Shown in pieces: positions 28,558 through 37,470 of a stretch of DNA of 64,000 bases. Source of the stretch: Pseudomonadales bacterium (GTDB lineage: Bacteria > Pseudomonadota > Gammaproteobacteria > Pseudomonadales > Ketobacteraceae); assembly GCA_002701845.1 (NCBI GenBank), contig NZXG01000050.1:62001-126000 (forward strand), read 5' to 3'. The notes under the pieces were generated by a model. It was given only the letters and a program-made list of their open reading frames with translations, was not told where the DNA came from and made no database searches. Every line of letters begins with the position of its first letter. The first letter of the stretch is position 1. The position numbers and the translations under genes were made by a program.

Positions 28558-29316
28558 TCAGTTTTCAGAGTGTGGACTGGGGGCGGTCGCCGCCGGCGTG
28601 GTGCTGTCCCCTGTGCTTTCTGTGGTGGCCTGGTTGGCGGCATAAAACGCCTCGTGAATCAAATACACCAGTTCCCGCAGGTTTTCGCTGTCAGCAAAAT
28701 TTTCGCAAAGTCCCAGCAGGGCTTTGTGCAATTGAAATTCCAGGTCCTCCCGGGACAGGTTGGGGTTGGTGGCCTCGGCCAGGCAGTCGCGCAGGGGTTT
28801 CAAGTTTGCCAGTTGCTGCTGCTGGGCGGTGGTTTCGTGCTCCAGGTTGGCGATGATCTCCGCCTTACCCGCCAGTTCCTCCTGGTGGACCTCCGTCAGA
28901 GTGCGAGTGGCCTGGTCAACCCGGGCTTGCATCATATCGATAACGGTCTGCGCCAGTACCAGATAGTGTTCGATCTGCTGGCGCCAGGGGATGCGGGGTT
29001 CGGTTTGCTGCAACTCAGCCAGGGCCAGTTCCGCTTTCAGGGCCTGCGCCCGCAACGCCACCGCCATATCCTCCGGTGTCAGCTCCGCCTGTACCGCCAC
29101 TGTCTGCTGGCGGCAGTGGGCGGTGGTGTTATCCAGTTCAGCACGTAAGTGGTTGAGTAGAGTCTCGCCACTTAAATCCTCTTTCACGCGCATTAACAGA
29201 GTTTTCAGTTCATCAATGGTTCTGCGCTGGCGGCGATTGATCAGGAGCAGAATCACACAGCCAACCAGCAGAACAAACACAAATTGCGAAACTATTAGTA
29301 GTAGCTCAATGGACAT
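28558..29316 (-). CDS. Membrane-anchored coiled-coil protein, unknown function
   Basis: Protein of 252 residues. One N-terminal helix (about 4-25, LLLIVSQFVFVLLVGCVILLL) with a positive flank (NRRQRRT) anchors it in the inner membrane with the body in the cytoplasm. Residues about 30-185 are helical and rich in Leu, Glu, Gln and Ala, including VHQEELAGKAEIIANLEHETTAQ cut into heptads, as in coiled coils. The C-terminal 30 residues are a Thr/Ser/Ala/Pro tail. I do not recognise a family; proteins of this design often organise other factors. The stretch 29,317-29,580 upstream carries the sigma-28 promoter of the next gene. Confidence 0.65.
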   Translation of the reverse strand: MSIELLLIVSQFVFVLLVGCVILLLINRRQRRTIDELKTLLMRVKEDLSGETLLNHLRAELDNTTAHCRQQTVAVQAELTPEDMAVALRAQALKAELALAELQQTEPRIPWRQQIEHYLVLAQTVIDMMQARVDQATRTLTEVHQEELAGKAEIIANLEHETTAQQQQLANLKPLRDCLAEATNPNLSREDLEFQLHKALLGLCENFADSENLRELVYLIHEAFYAANQATTESTGDSTTPAATAPSPHSEN

Positions 29317-29478
29317 GGTAATAGCTCAACGGATGTGACAGCAGCTCACGGAATAGGGGCCCGACGGGTGGTGGCGGATTTGATGGTTTGATCCAGTATG
29401 GTCCAGATTGCCGGAATTTGCATAGCGTAGTAGCCCTAATCCGCTGATTTCACGTTGAAATTTTTCTCGACCGGCGGC

Positions 29479-29505
29479 TAAAGGTTTGCCCCAGGCCGCC
29501 GATAA
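29479..29505 (+). promoter_or_regulatory. Sigma-28 (FliA) promoter
   Basis: TAAA (29,479-29,482) and GCCGATAA (29,498-29,505) are separated by exactly 15 bases, matching the FliA consensus TAAA-N15-GCCGATAA at every fixed position. It lies 75 bases before the ATG of the DUF5610 gene and points toward it. Confidence 0.8.
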
Positions 29506-29580
29506 TCACAGCGAAGGGTCTTGTGTGGCAGTCGGGCCCCGGCTTTTTCAATGCGCTCCCGGCGCGCAGGAGAGATATCC

Positions 29581-30753
29581 ATGCCAGCCATTCATCCCCA
29601 TTCCGCTTACCGTCCCCCCTGGGCGGGTTTCGGCCGCTCCGGCCATGAGGCAGCCGCTGCACCCTCAAAGCGCCTCCGCAACGCAGCGTCGCCGGCGCCG
29701 GATGCGTCCCGGAGTGACCCGGTGCAGCAATCCCTGACCGGAGCCTACCGCAAGTTGCAGGCCGGCGTGATCGGCCGTTTGTCCGCTGAGTCCGCCCCCC
29801 AACCAACCCAGAGACCCGCCAACGACTTCACCCCCAAGGCAGTCGCCGGTCGCATCCTGGGCTTTATCGATGAGCGACTGTCCCGGGAGCGGGCCGCCGG
29901 CGCTTCCACCCGCGATTTACAGGCGCTTTATCAACAGGCATTGCGGGGTGTGGAGCAGGGCCTGCGGGAGGCCCGGGATATGCTGCAGTCTCAGGGCCTG
30001 TTCCGGGATCAGGTGCAAGCGGATTTTGATGCCACGGTGAATCGACTGGCGGACGGCCTGGAGCAGTTGGGTCAAAGCCTGGTGACAACACCCCCCACTG
30101 GTAACACCATTGAGGCCAGCAGCCGCGAAGTGGCGGTGGCCCGCAGCCGTGAGTTTGCCCTGGAAGTGGTGACCCGGGATGGCGACCGGGTTACGCTGAC
30201 CGTGAGTTCCGCGCAGCAGGGAGTCTTCGCCGCCAATAGCGTGCAGACAGAGGGTCTGTTGGCAGAGAGCGTAGCCGCCGGCTTTTCCCAATCCAATGCC
30301 TATGAATTCCAGGTGCAAGGTGAGCTGGATCAGAACGAACTGGCAGCGCTGAACGATTTGTTTGCCCAGGTCAACAGTGTGGCGCAGGTGTTTTATGAAG
30401 GCGATGTAGAACAGGCCTTTAATCAGGCCATGGCGGTGGGAATGGACACTCAGGAACTGGCGGCATTCTCCGTGGACCTGAAACAGAGTCAAACGCTGGC
30501 GCTGAAAAACAGTTATCAGGCCATCGACAACCTGGTGGGGGAACGACCTCGGCGCAGTGAGGGCGTGCTGCCCCGGCTGGGCAGTTTTGCCCGCAGTGTG
30601 GAGCAGGCTGCGGCCAGCACCCGGCAGCCCGGGGACAACCGCTGGGATAATACGGGCCTGTTACGTGAGCTGGTGAGCCGATTGCATTCCGAGGGGGAAG
30701 GCCAAAGCCCCCGAGGTAACGATTTTCGCCGCTATATTGCCAGCCTGACCTGA
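29581..30753 (+). CDS. DUF5610 domain protein, probable motility regulon member
   Basis: Protein of 390 residues without signal peptide or membrane helix. The N-terminal 60 residues are Pro/Ala/Arg-rich. The central part (about 70-160) is helical with AVAGRILGFIDERLSRERAAG and YQQALRGVEQGLREARDML, matching DUF5610. A second region (about 180-320) includes REFALEVVTRDGDRVTLTV and ALNDLFAQVNSVAQVFYEGD. The start at MPAIHPHS is set by AGGAGA eight bases upstream; the open frame extends 20 codons further with no ribosome site. A perfect FliA-type promoter upstream links it to flagella or chemotaxis, though its biochemical role is unknown. Confidence 0.78.
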   Translation: MPAIHPHSAYRPPWAGFGRSGHEAAAAPSKRLRNAASPAPDASRSDPVQQSLTGAYRKLQAGVIGRLSAESAPQPTQRPANDFTPKAVAGRILGFIDERLSRERAAGASTRDLQALYQQALRGVEQGLREARDMLQSQGLFRDQVQADFDATVNRLADGLEQLGQSLVTTPPTGNTIEASSREVAVARSREFALEVVTRDGDRVTLTVSSAQQGVFAANSVQTEGLLAESVAAGFSQSNAYEFQVQGELDQNELAALNDLFAQVNSVAQVFYEGDVEQAFNQAMAVGMDTQELAAFSVDLKQSQTLALKNSYQAIDNLVGERPRRSEGVLPRLGSFARSVEQAAASTRQPGDNRWDNTGLLRELVSRLHSEGEGQSPRGNDFRRYIASLT

Positions 30754-30883
30754 GAACCGGTTCAAAAAAAACCGATCTGATTGCCACCCTCTACCCAGAG
30801 TCGGGGAATCACTATTATTCTAAGTGGTATAGGGGGCCGTTTCGGCTCCGCTGGCGACAACAGTGGTGGTGGGGAATAACAAC

Positions 30884-33800
30884 ATGAAAGCGCGCGCACG
30901 GTGCTGGCTCTGGGGATTACTCTGGCTGTTGCCCGGACTGCTGCAGGCTGCGGTTCCGGACCCACTGCAGCCCTGGCAGCAGTGGGCGTTACGGGATCAA
31001 CCCCAGTGGGCCTGTCCGTTCAACTTCAGCGATTACCAGCAACGCCAATGTCAGTGGCCGGGGATTCTACATCTGCAGGCCACCGCCAGTGGGCTACATT
31101 TTCAACAGCACTGGAAAATATATGCCGCCACCCGGGTGCCATTGCCGGGGGGGGAAGGTTACTGGCCGGAAACGGTTCTGGTGAACGCGGTTCCCGGACT
31201 GATTCTGCAACAGGATGAGCGGCCGGGCCTGTGGCTGGAGCCCGGGGACTATGATTTGGCGGGGTTTATCCCCTGGCAGCAAATTCCGGAATTCCTGCGG
31301 GTTCCGGCCACTACAGCGCTAATTGATCTGACCCTGCGGGGTGCCCCCGTAGCCCAGCCCAAGCTGGATCAGGCGGGCCGCCTGTGGCTGGTTGCCGGTG
31401 CCGATCAGGGGCCGGAACCGGAACTGCCGGCGGAGGACAAACTCACCGTGCGGGTGCACCGACATCTGGTGGACAGCCTTCCCTTTGTGATGGAAACCCG
31501 GGTGGATCTGGAGGTGGCGGGCAAAACCCGAGAGGTGTTACTGGGTAAACTGCTGTTCGATGGATTTACCCCGCGGACCCTGCACAGTCCGCTCCCGGCG
31601 CGGCTGGACAACGACGGACGTCTGCGCATTCAACTGCGTGCCGGGCGCTGGCAGGTGCGCCTGCAGGCCCACCGGCTGGCCTCGGTGACCCGGGTGTTCT
31701 TTGAAACCAGTGACGAAGGTTTCTGGCCCCAGGAAGAGGTCTGGGTATTCGAGCCGCGCCCGGCCCTGCGCCAGGTGCGGGTGGAAGGGGTCGACAGCAT
31801 CGATCCGGCCCAGACTGCGCTGCCCCGGGAGTGGCAGCAATGGCCGGCCTATCGGCTGCAGCAGGGCCAGGTCATGACCCTGCATCTGCTGCGGCGGGGC
31901 GACCCCCAGCCGGCTCCCAATCAACTGCAGGTGCAGCGGGATTTGTGGCTGGATTTCAGTGGCGCGGGCATGACGGTGCAGGATCGCATCGGCGGCACTA
32001 TGAACCGGGACTGGCGCCTGAATGTGGACCCGCGCATGGTGCTGGGGCGGCTGACCCTGAATGATGAACCCCAGGTGATTACCCGCAGTGACGGCCAGCA
32101 GGGGGTGGAAGTACGCAGTGCCCGGCTGCAGGCAGAGGCCGTGAGTCGGCTGCCTCTCAAACCCGGCACCCACAAACAGCGTCTGCCCGCCGTGGGCTGG
32201 CAACACAACGCAGAGTCCCTGCAGGCCACCTTGCATCTGCCCCCAGGATGGCGCCTGCTGATGACCGCGGGAGTGGATCACGCGGATAACACCTGGCTGG
32301 GCAGCTGGAGCGTGTGGGATGTCTTCGTGGTACTGATCACAGTGGCGGCGGTCTGGCGGCTGCGGGGCTTACTGGCGGCATTGGTGTGCGGGGTTGCTTT
32401 GTTGCTGATTTATCCAGAAGCCAATGAGTTCCTGTATCTGCTGTTGAACGTGATTCTGGTGTTGACCATACTGGCGCTGCTGCCTCCGGGGCGTTTGCGT
32501 GGTGGGTTGCAGCTGTATGCGGCGCTGGCCTCACTGGTACTGAGTTTGTGGCTGCTCGGTTTTATGGTGGAGCAGGCCCGGTTGGGGCTTTATCCCCAAT
32601 TGCAGCAGCCCTGGCATCGGTTGGGGGACAGGGCCGCCACGGCGCCACCTGTGCTGCAGGACAGCGGCGGCCTTAGTATGGCTGCGGATATGGCCACGGA
32701 AGCGGTGGCCAAATACCGCTCAGCGGCACCACAGGCGCCATCCGAACCCCAGCGGCTGGAACAGCGGGATCCCAATCTGGCGGCCCAGACCGGGCCCGGG
32801 GTTCCCCACTGGCGCTGGCAGCAGGCGCGGCTGCACTGGTCCGGTCCGGTGACCGCCGGGGAAACCGTCATTCTCTGGTTGTTGAAGCCGACGGAGAACC
32901 GTATTTTAAGCTGGAGCCGGGTAGTGCTCTGTGTCCTGGTGGTGATTACCCTGCTGGGACTGCGGCGGCGCAATCGCCAGTGGCATTGGTGCGGGGGACG
33001 GGGGCTGACAACGTCGGCCCTGACTCTGCTGGCCTTCCTGCTGTTACCGGGAATGCCGGAAGCCCGGGCCGAGTTCCCGCCGGCGGCCATGCTGGAGGAT
33101 CTGGCGCGGCAGCAACAGGCAGCCCGGGACTGTACCCCGGGTTGTGTGTCCGTGGTGAAAAGCCGGTTTCAGATCGAGGGCCAGCGGGCCACGCTGACCA
33201 TGACGGTACATGCCCGACAAGCGGTATTCTGGCCCCTGCCGGAAAGTCGTCAGCAGTGGCAGCTGGATGCGGTGCTGTTGGATGGCGCGCCTCATGTGGT
33301 GAGTCAACAGCCGGACCAAACCCTGCAGGTACTGGTACCGGCGGGGGATCACCAACTGGTACTGAGCGGCAGCCTGCGGCGCCAGACGCCGTTTCAGCTG
33401 ACGTTCCCACTGGCGTTGCATAATCTGGAACTGCACCCCGGGGCGTTTCGGGTGCGCGGGTTCGAGGCCGGCCGCATGGTTTCCAACACCTTGCATTTTC
33501 AGCCTCCCGCGGCGGTGGCCGCTGCCGGACCGGAAGCCGGTGGCTCCCAATGGCGGCCGGATCCGGTGGCGCCCCTGGTCCAGGTGCGGCGTACCCTGCG
33601 TCTGGGACTGAACTGGTACCTGGAAACCCAGGTGCAGCGGCTGGCCCCCGCGACAGGGGGCATCAGCCTGGACATTCCGCTACTGGCCGGGGAATCGGTC
33701 ACCAGTCAGGATATGCAGGTGGCTGACGGCGCGGTGAAACTGAATCTGGCGCCCGGGCAGCAGGCCCAGACCTGGTACTCCGCCCTGGAGAAAACCTCGC

Positions 33801-34951
33801 TGTTGACACTGGAGGCGGCTGCCACCACCCACTGGGTGGAATACTGGAGCCTGGAAGTATCGCCGCTCTGGCGTTTGCAGTGGGAAGGTCTGGCGCCGGT
33901 GAAGGATGCATCGGGCATCGGGCGCTGGCAGCCCCGCTGGCGCCCCTATCCCGGCGAGTCCCTTAAGCTCGTCATCACCCGGCCCGAGGCGGTGGCGGGC
34001 ACCACCAAAACCCTGCAGCGTGTGGAGCAGACCTGGCAGCCGGGGGCCCGGGAATCCAATGCCTCCCTGCGTCTGCAGGTGAGCACCAGCAAGGGTACCG
34101 AGCAACGGATCGAATTGCCGGACAGCGCCCGGGTGAAAGCCGTGCGGGTGGATGACAAGCCGCTGGCGGTGGACGAGGGCAACCCCAAGCTCATCATCCC
34201 GATCAACCCCGGCTCCCACCGGCTGGATATAGAATGGCGGCAACCCAGTAATTCCGGTTGGCGGGATCACTCCCCGGTGGTGGGGCTGGGCGATGATTAC
34301 GTCAATCACAGCCTGCAGGTCAGCGTACTCCGGGATCGTTGGGTGTTGTGGGTGGGCGGGCCCCCAGTGGGGCCGGCCATTCTGTTCTGGGGGGTGGCGC
34401 TGGTGCTGGTGCTGCTGGGTCTGGTCCTGGGGCAAATCCGGCGTCTGCCGTTGCGTGGCTGGCATTGGATACTGCTGCTATTGGGCCTGTGTACCGGCTG
34501 GCTGGAGAGTATTCCGGTGGTGGTGGCCTGGTTTTTCCTGCTGCAATTGCGTCGTTCCCAATGGGCGCGCGGGCTGGGGCGGCTGCGCTTCAATGGCCTG
34601 CAGGTGTTGATTGTGCTAGCCACCGTCGTCACCTTTGCAGTGTTGCTGGCGGCCATTCCCCAGGGTCTGATAGGCAGTCCGGACATGGGCATTGTGGGCA
34701 ACGGTTCCAGCCAGTTTCAATTGCACTGGTTCGTGGATCGCGGTGCCGGAGAGCTGGCCTCGGGTTGGTACCTGGCGCTGCCCCTGTGGGTGTATCGGGC
34801 GCTGATGCTGGCCTGGTCCCTGTGGCTGGCCCTGTACATGCTGCGCTGGTTGAAATGGGGCTGGGAGAGCTTTACATTGGATGGCCACTGGCGCCACCGG
34901 GCCGGTGACCCATCCCAACCCGCCGACCGGGCAACCAGCGAGACCCCATGA
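30884..34951 (+). CDS. Large inner-membrane protein with two periplasmic modules
   Basis: Protein of 1355 residues that I cannot assign to a family. A signal peptide (about 1-23) leads into a beta-rich periplasmic region (24-475) with a Cys pair at 44 and 56. Four membrane helices follow (about 476-570), a linker, one helix (about 675-692), a second signal-like segment ending PEARA (about 728), and a second periplasmic region (730-1150) with Cys 750 and 754. About six helices close the protein (1152-1340). The two periplasmic regions look related in layout (Cys pair, then LPG/LPE..W...VL, then LEPGDYDLAGF versus VPAGDHQLVLSG), suggesting internal duplication. GGGGA precedes the ATG at 30,884. 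The stop overlaps the DUF836 gene by 4 bases, so the two probably act together. Confidence 0.75.
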   Translation: MKARARCWLWGLLWLLPGLLQAAVPDPLQPWQQWALRDQPQWACPFNFSDYQQRQCQWPGILHLQATASGLHFQQHWKIYAATRVPLPGGEGYWPETVLVNAVPGLILQQDERPGLWLEPGDYDLAGFIPWQQIPEFLRVPATTALIDLTLRGAPVAQPKLDQAGRLWLVAGADQGPEPELPAEDKLTVRVHRHLVDSLPFVMETRVDLEVAGKTREVLLGKLLFDGFTPRTLHSPLPARLDNDGRLRIQLRAGRWQVRLQAHRLASVTRVFFETSDEGFWPQEEVWVFEPRPALRQVRVEGVDSIDPAQTALPREWQQWPAYRLQQGQVMTLHLLRRGDPQPAPNQLQVQRDLWLDFSGAGMTVQDRIGGTMNRDWRLNVDPRMVLGRLTLNDEPQVITRSDGQQGVEVRSARLQAEAVSRLPLKPGTHKQRLPAVGWQHNAESLQATLHLPPGWRLLMTAGVDHADNTWLGSWSVWDVFVVLITVAAVWRLRGLLAALVCGVALLLIYPEANEFLYLLLNVILVLTILALLPPGRLRGGLQLYAALASLVLSLWLLGFMVEQARLGLYPQLQQPWHRLGDRAATAPPVLQDSGGLSMAADMATEAVAKYRSAAPQAPSEPQRLEQRDPNLAAQTGPGVPHWRWQQARLHWSGPVTAGETVILWLLKPTENRILSWSRVVLCVLVVITLLGLRRRNRQWHWCGGRGLTTSALTLLAFLLLPGMPEARAEFPPAAMLEDLARQQQAARDCTPGCVSVVKSRFQIEGQRATLTMTVHARQAVFWPLPESRQQWQLDAVLLDGAPHVVSQQPDQTLQVLVPAGDHQLVLSGSLRRQTPFQLTFPLALHNLELHPGAFRVRGFEAGRMVSNTLHFQPPAAVAAAGPEAGGSQWRPDPVAPLVQVRRTLRLGLNWYLETQVQRLAPATGGISLDIPLLAGESVTSQDMQVADGAVKLNLAPGQQAQTWYSALEKTSLLTLEAAATTHWVEYWSLEVSPLWRLQWEGLAPVKDASGIGRWQPRWRPYPGESLKLVITRPEAVAGTTKTLQRVEQTWQPGARESNASLRLQVSTSKGTEQRIELPDSARVKAVRVDDKPLAVDEGNPKLIIPINPGSHRLDIEWRQPSNSGWRDHSPVVGLGDDYVNHSLQVSVLRDRWVLWVGGPPVGPAILFWGVALVLVLLGLVLGQIRRLPLRGWHWILLLLGLCTGWLESIPVVVAWFFLLQLRRSQWARGLGRLRFNGLQVLIVLATVVTFAVLLAAIPQGLIGSPDMGIVGNGSSQFQLHWFVDRGAGELASGWYLALPLWVYRALMLAWSLWLALYMLRWLKWGWESFTLDGHWRHRAGDPSQPADRATSETP

Positions 34952-35190
34952 AGCAAACCCTGATTTTTTACACCACCGCGGGCTGTCATCTTTGTGAGCT
35001 GGCGCGGGCTATCTGGCAGACCCATCTGGACCCGGAGTACTGCGCGGTGCAAGAGGTGGACATCGCCACCGATGATACCCTGATTGAGCGTTATGGCACC
35101 CGGATTCCGGTACTCAGGCGGCAGCGGGATGGCCGCGAGCTGAACTGGCCCTTCACTGTGGACGAAGTGGTGGATCTGAGTCTGGATTGA
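34948..35190 (+). CDS. DUF836 glutaredoxin-like protein
   Basis: Thioredoxin-fold protein of 80 residues with an N-terminal redox motif Cys13-His-Leu-Cys16 in TTAGCHLCELA and the cis-proline region GTRIPVL. This is the DUF836/glutaredoxin family, presumed cytoplasmic thiol-disulfide exchange; the partner is unknown. ATGA overlap with the 1355-residue membrane protein, which has paired periplasmic cysteines, points to coupled expression. A redox link between them is inference, since this protein lacks a signal peptide. Confidence 0.85.
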   Translation: MKQTLIFYTTAGCHLCELARAIWQTHLDPEYCAVQEVDIATDDTLIERYGTRIPVLRRQRDGRELNWPFTVDEVVDLSLD

Positions 35191-35218
35191 GGCTCGGGGC
35201 TCAGGGTTAAGAGGAGGG

Positions 35219-36013
35219 TTAAAGCGGAGGCAGCCCCAGCAGAGTGGCGGCATTACGGCTGGTTTGTTGCGCCAGCTGTTCCGGACTGACCCTCAGCAGT
35301 GCCGCCACCTGTTCATTGATGTGTGTCAGATACTTCGGCTCATTGCGCCGGGGCCGTGGCCGCAGGGTGCGAGGTACCAGATAGGGGCAATCGGTTTCCA
35401 CCAGCAGGCGTTGCGGCGGAATACTGGTTACCAGCTGCCGCAGATGCAGGCCCCGGCGCTCATCGCAGATCCAACCGGTGATACCCACGTAAAGATCCAG
35501 TGCCAGATAACGCCGCAGCGTTTCGCCGTCGCCGGTAAAGCAATGGATGACGCCGCCACTGATGCGCTCCCGCCAGTGTTCCAGTAGCCTCAGTTGATCC
35601 CCGGCAGCGTCCCGCTCATGCAGAAACAGGGGTAACCCCGTCTCCGCCGCCAGCGCCAGTTGCTGCTCAAAGGCAAAGCGTTGTTGCGCCGGGGGTGAAA
35701 AGTTGCGGTTGTAATCCAGCCCGGTTTCCCCCACGGCCACCACCAGGGGATCTTCGGTGAGAGCCGTAAGCTGTTGGTAGTCATTGCTGTCCCAGTCCTT
35801 GGCGTGGTGGGGGTGGACGCCGGCGGTACACCAGAGCCCGGGCCCATGCTCCCGGCACAGGGCGAGGGCGGCCCGGGATTCCGCCAGGCTGGTGCCGGTG
35901 ACCAGCATCCGGGTAGTGCCGGCGGCGCGGGCCTGGTGCAGCACTTCATCCAGATCCCGGCTAAAAGAGCGATCCGTGAGGTTGGCACCGATATCAGTGA
36001 GTTCCAGCGGCAT
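35219..36013 (-). CDS. tatD: TatD family metal-dependent DNase
   Basis: Protein of 264 residues, the length of E. coli TatD. It has the TatD-specific N-terminus LTDIGANLTDRSF in place of the HxH of the YcfH/YjjV relatives, then TAGVHPHHAKDW, VGETGLDYNR with the catalytic Glu, LFLHERDA, GVIHCFTGD and LVETDCPYL carrying metal ligands. TatD is a cytoplasmic magnesium-dependent 3'-5' exonuclease implicated in repair of oxidised DNA. It lies 25 bases after the EAL/HDOD gene on the same strand and probably shares its transcript. Confidence 0.93.
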   Translation of the reverse strand: MPLELTDIGANLTDRSFSRDLDEVLHQARAAGTTRMLVTGTSLAESRAALALCREHGPGLWCTAGVHPHHAKDWDSNDYQQLTALTEDPLVVAVGETGLDYNRNFSPPAQQRFAFEQQLALAAETGLPLFLHERDAAGDQLRLLEHWRERISGGVIHCFTGDGETLRRYLALDLYVGITGWICDERRGLHLRQLVTSIPPQRLLVETDCPYLVPRTLRPRPRRNEPKYLTHINEQVAALLRVSPEQLAQQTSRNAATLLGLPPL

Positions 36014-36038
36014 TTTCCGGTGAGTCTGTGGTGGCGGT

Positions 36039-37265
36039 TCAGTCCAACAGCGACTGCATGATGCCGGTGGCCCAGATCAATGATTCCCGGTAGGTCTGCT
36101 CGAACAGGCTCTCATCAATCTGCCGGGCCGCCAGATCCTGCCAGTCAATCTGCTCCCATTCGCCCCGTTCGTGGGCGATCACATAGCGCAGAAGGGTACC
36201 AGTTTCCCCCTCGAATTGTAACAAGGCCTGGTTGATGTGCTCTTCAAAGGGCAGTGATTTGAGCAGTGCCTCCTTGGGTTGATCGAAGAAAGCATCAATA
36301 AAGGAAAACATGCCCACGGTGAAATAGACATCGGTATCGGAGCGGCCACTGGCACCGGCCAGCAGTTCCATCATCTTGGCCCGGGCCAGGGTCAGGCATA
36401 TGAGTTCGCTGGGTTTGTCGGACATTCGTGACAGGGCGATCAGGCTGGACCACTGACGCAGTGTCTGCAAGCCCAGCAGTACCACTGCCCGGCGAATGCT
36501 GTCGATTTTGCTCTGGGTGGTGTAACGGGCGGTGTTACAGATGCGCAGCAGCTTGGTGCTGAGGGCAATGTCGTTGGAGATGATATCCTCCAGATTATTG
36601 ACGCTGACCTCCGGGTCCTGCAATTCCGCCAGCAGCCGCATCACCACAATTCTGTTGGTGGGTAGTGGGGTGCCATGCAGGTTCTGGGGCTTGGCCAGGA
36701 AGAATCCCTGAAACAACTCAAAGCCCAGTTCTTTACAGGCTTCCAGCATTGCGTAGTCTTCCACCTTTTCCGCCAGCAAACGCAGTTGAAACGGGGCGAT
36801 CTTATTGACCAGCGCCGCCACCTGTTCCGGCGTTTTATGCAGTACATCGACTTTGACGATATGGGCAAGGCGCAACAATGGCACCCATTTGGGAGCGAAC
36901 TCGAAATCATCCAGGGCAATGGTAAAACCGGCCGCCCGCAGCGCTTTCACCGCCTTAACCACCTCTGGGCCGGGCTCCACGTCCTCCAGAATTTCAACGG
37001 TGACATGCTGGGCGTCGAAGGGCGGTGGATTTACCACCCACTTGTGGGTGAAATTAATAAAGGCGGTCTTGCCGTCGCAGACCTGGTCGATACCAATTTC
37101 CGCGAAGGCATTGATCACCAGCTGAGAGGTGGCCACATCACCGTCCCACACCCAGTCTGATGGGTGAGGGGGGCGAAACAGCAGTTCGTAGGCAACAAGA
37201 TTCAGTTGGCGATCGTAAATGGGCTGGCGGGCCAGAAGGATATTGCTGGGTACCGTTGTGGTCAC
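36039..37265 (-). CDS. EAL plus HDOD domain signalling protein
   Basis: Cytoplasmic protein of 408 residues. The N-terminal EAL-like domain (about 8-205) begins ARQPIYDRQLNLVAYELLFR, with ELL in place of EAL, and continues with AFINFTHKW, VEILEDVEP, IALDDFEFAP, VKVDVLHK, LLAEKVED and FQGFFLAKP. The C-terminal HDOD domain (about 210-400) contains ISNDIALSTKLLRICNTARY. Proteins of this YuxH-like type usually have a degenerate EAL site and act by protein binding rather than by cleaving cyclic-di-GMP. It is divergent from cheV, consistent with a role in motility signalling. Confidence 0.9.
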   Translation of the reverse strand: MTTTVPSNILLARQPIYDRQLNLVAYELLFRPPHPSDWVWDGDVATSQLVINAFAEIGIDQVCDGKTAFINFTHKWVVNPPPFDAQHVTVEILEDVEPGPEVVKAVKALRAAGFTIALDDFEFAPKWVPLLRLAHIVKVDVLHKTPEQVAALVNKIAPFQLRLLAEKVEDYAMLEACKELGFELFQGFFLAKPQNLHGTPLPTNRIVVMRLLAELQDPEVSVNNLEDIISNDIALSTKLLRICNTARYTTQSKIDSIRRAVVLLGLQTLRQWSSLIALSRMSDKPSELICLTLARAKMMELLAGASGRSDTDVYFTVGMFSFIDAFFDQPKEALLKSLPFEEHINQALLQFEGETGTLLRYVIAHERGEWEQIDWQDLAARQIDESLFEQTYRESLIWATGIMQSLLD

Positions 37266-37369
37266 AGGGTCTGCTCTTTACTAACCGGGTCCTTAGGTTT
37301 GAGTGTAGCCGAAAGGCCGGATTCCCCAAGGCCAATTTGCGTGGGTAATGGGACGCTGGAAGTGCGTGT

Positions 37370-37432
37370 CCCGGTTGGTGGTCTACACTGCCCGGTTGGT
37401 GGTCTACACTGCCCGGTTGGTGGTCTACACTG
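37370..37432 (+). repeat. Three perfect 21-bp tandem repeats upstream of cheV
   Basis: The unit (cccggttggtgg then tctacactg) occurs three times without mismatch at 37,370-37,390, 37,391-37,411 and 37,412-37,432, ending 38 bases before the cheV ATG. A 21-bp unit equals two helical turns, so a bound protein would sit on one DNA face. A single GGTCTACACTG also occurs at 49,431-49,441 before another gene. Confidence 0.9.
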
Positions 37433-37470
37433 ATAGGAACGAAGTAAACGCAGATGGCGGTGACGGTATT

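Noticed and set aside
37370-37432. Three short direct repeats considered as a CRISPR array
   Set aside because: The copies are directly adjacent with no spacers, and no cas gene is present.
37348-37470. Upstream extension of the cheV frame through the repeats
   Set aside because: The encoded RLVVYTA repeats are absent from the CheV family and the internal start at 37,471 matches the normal N-terminus.
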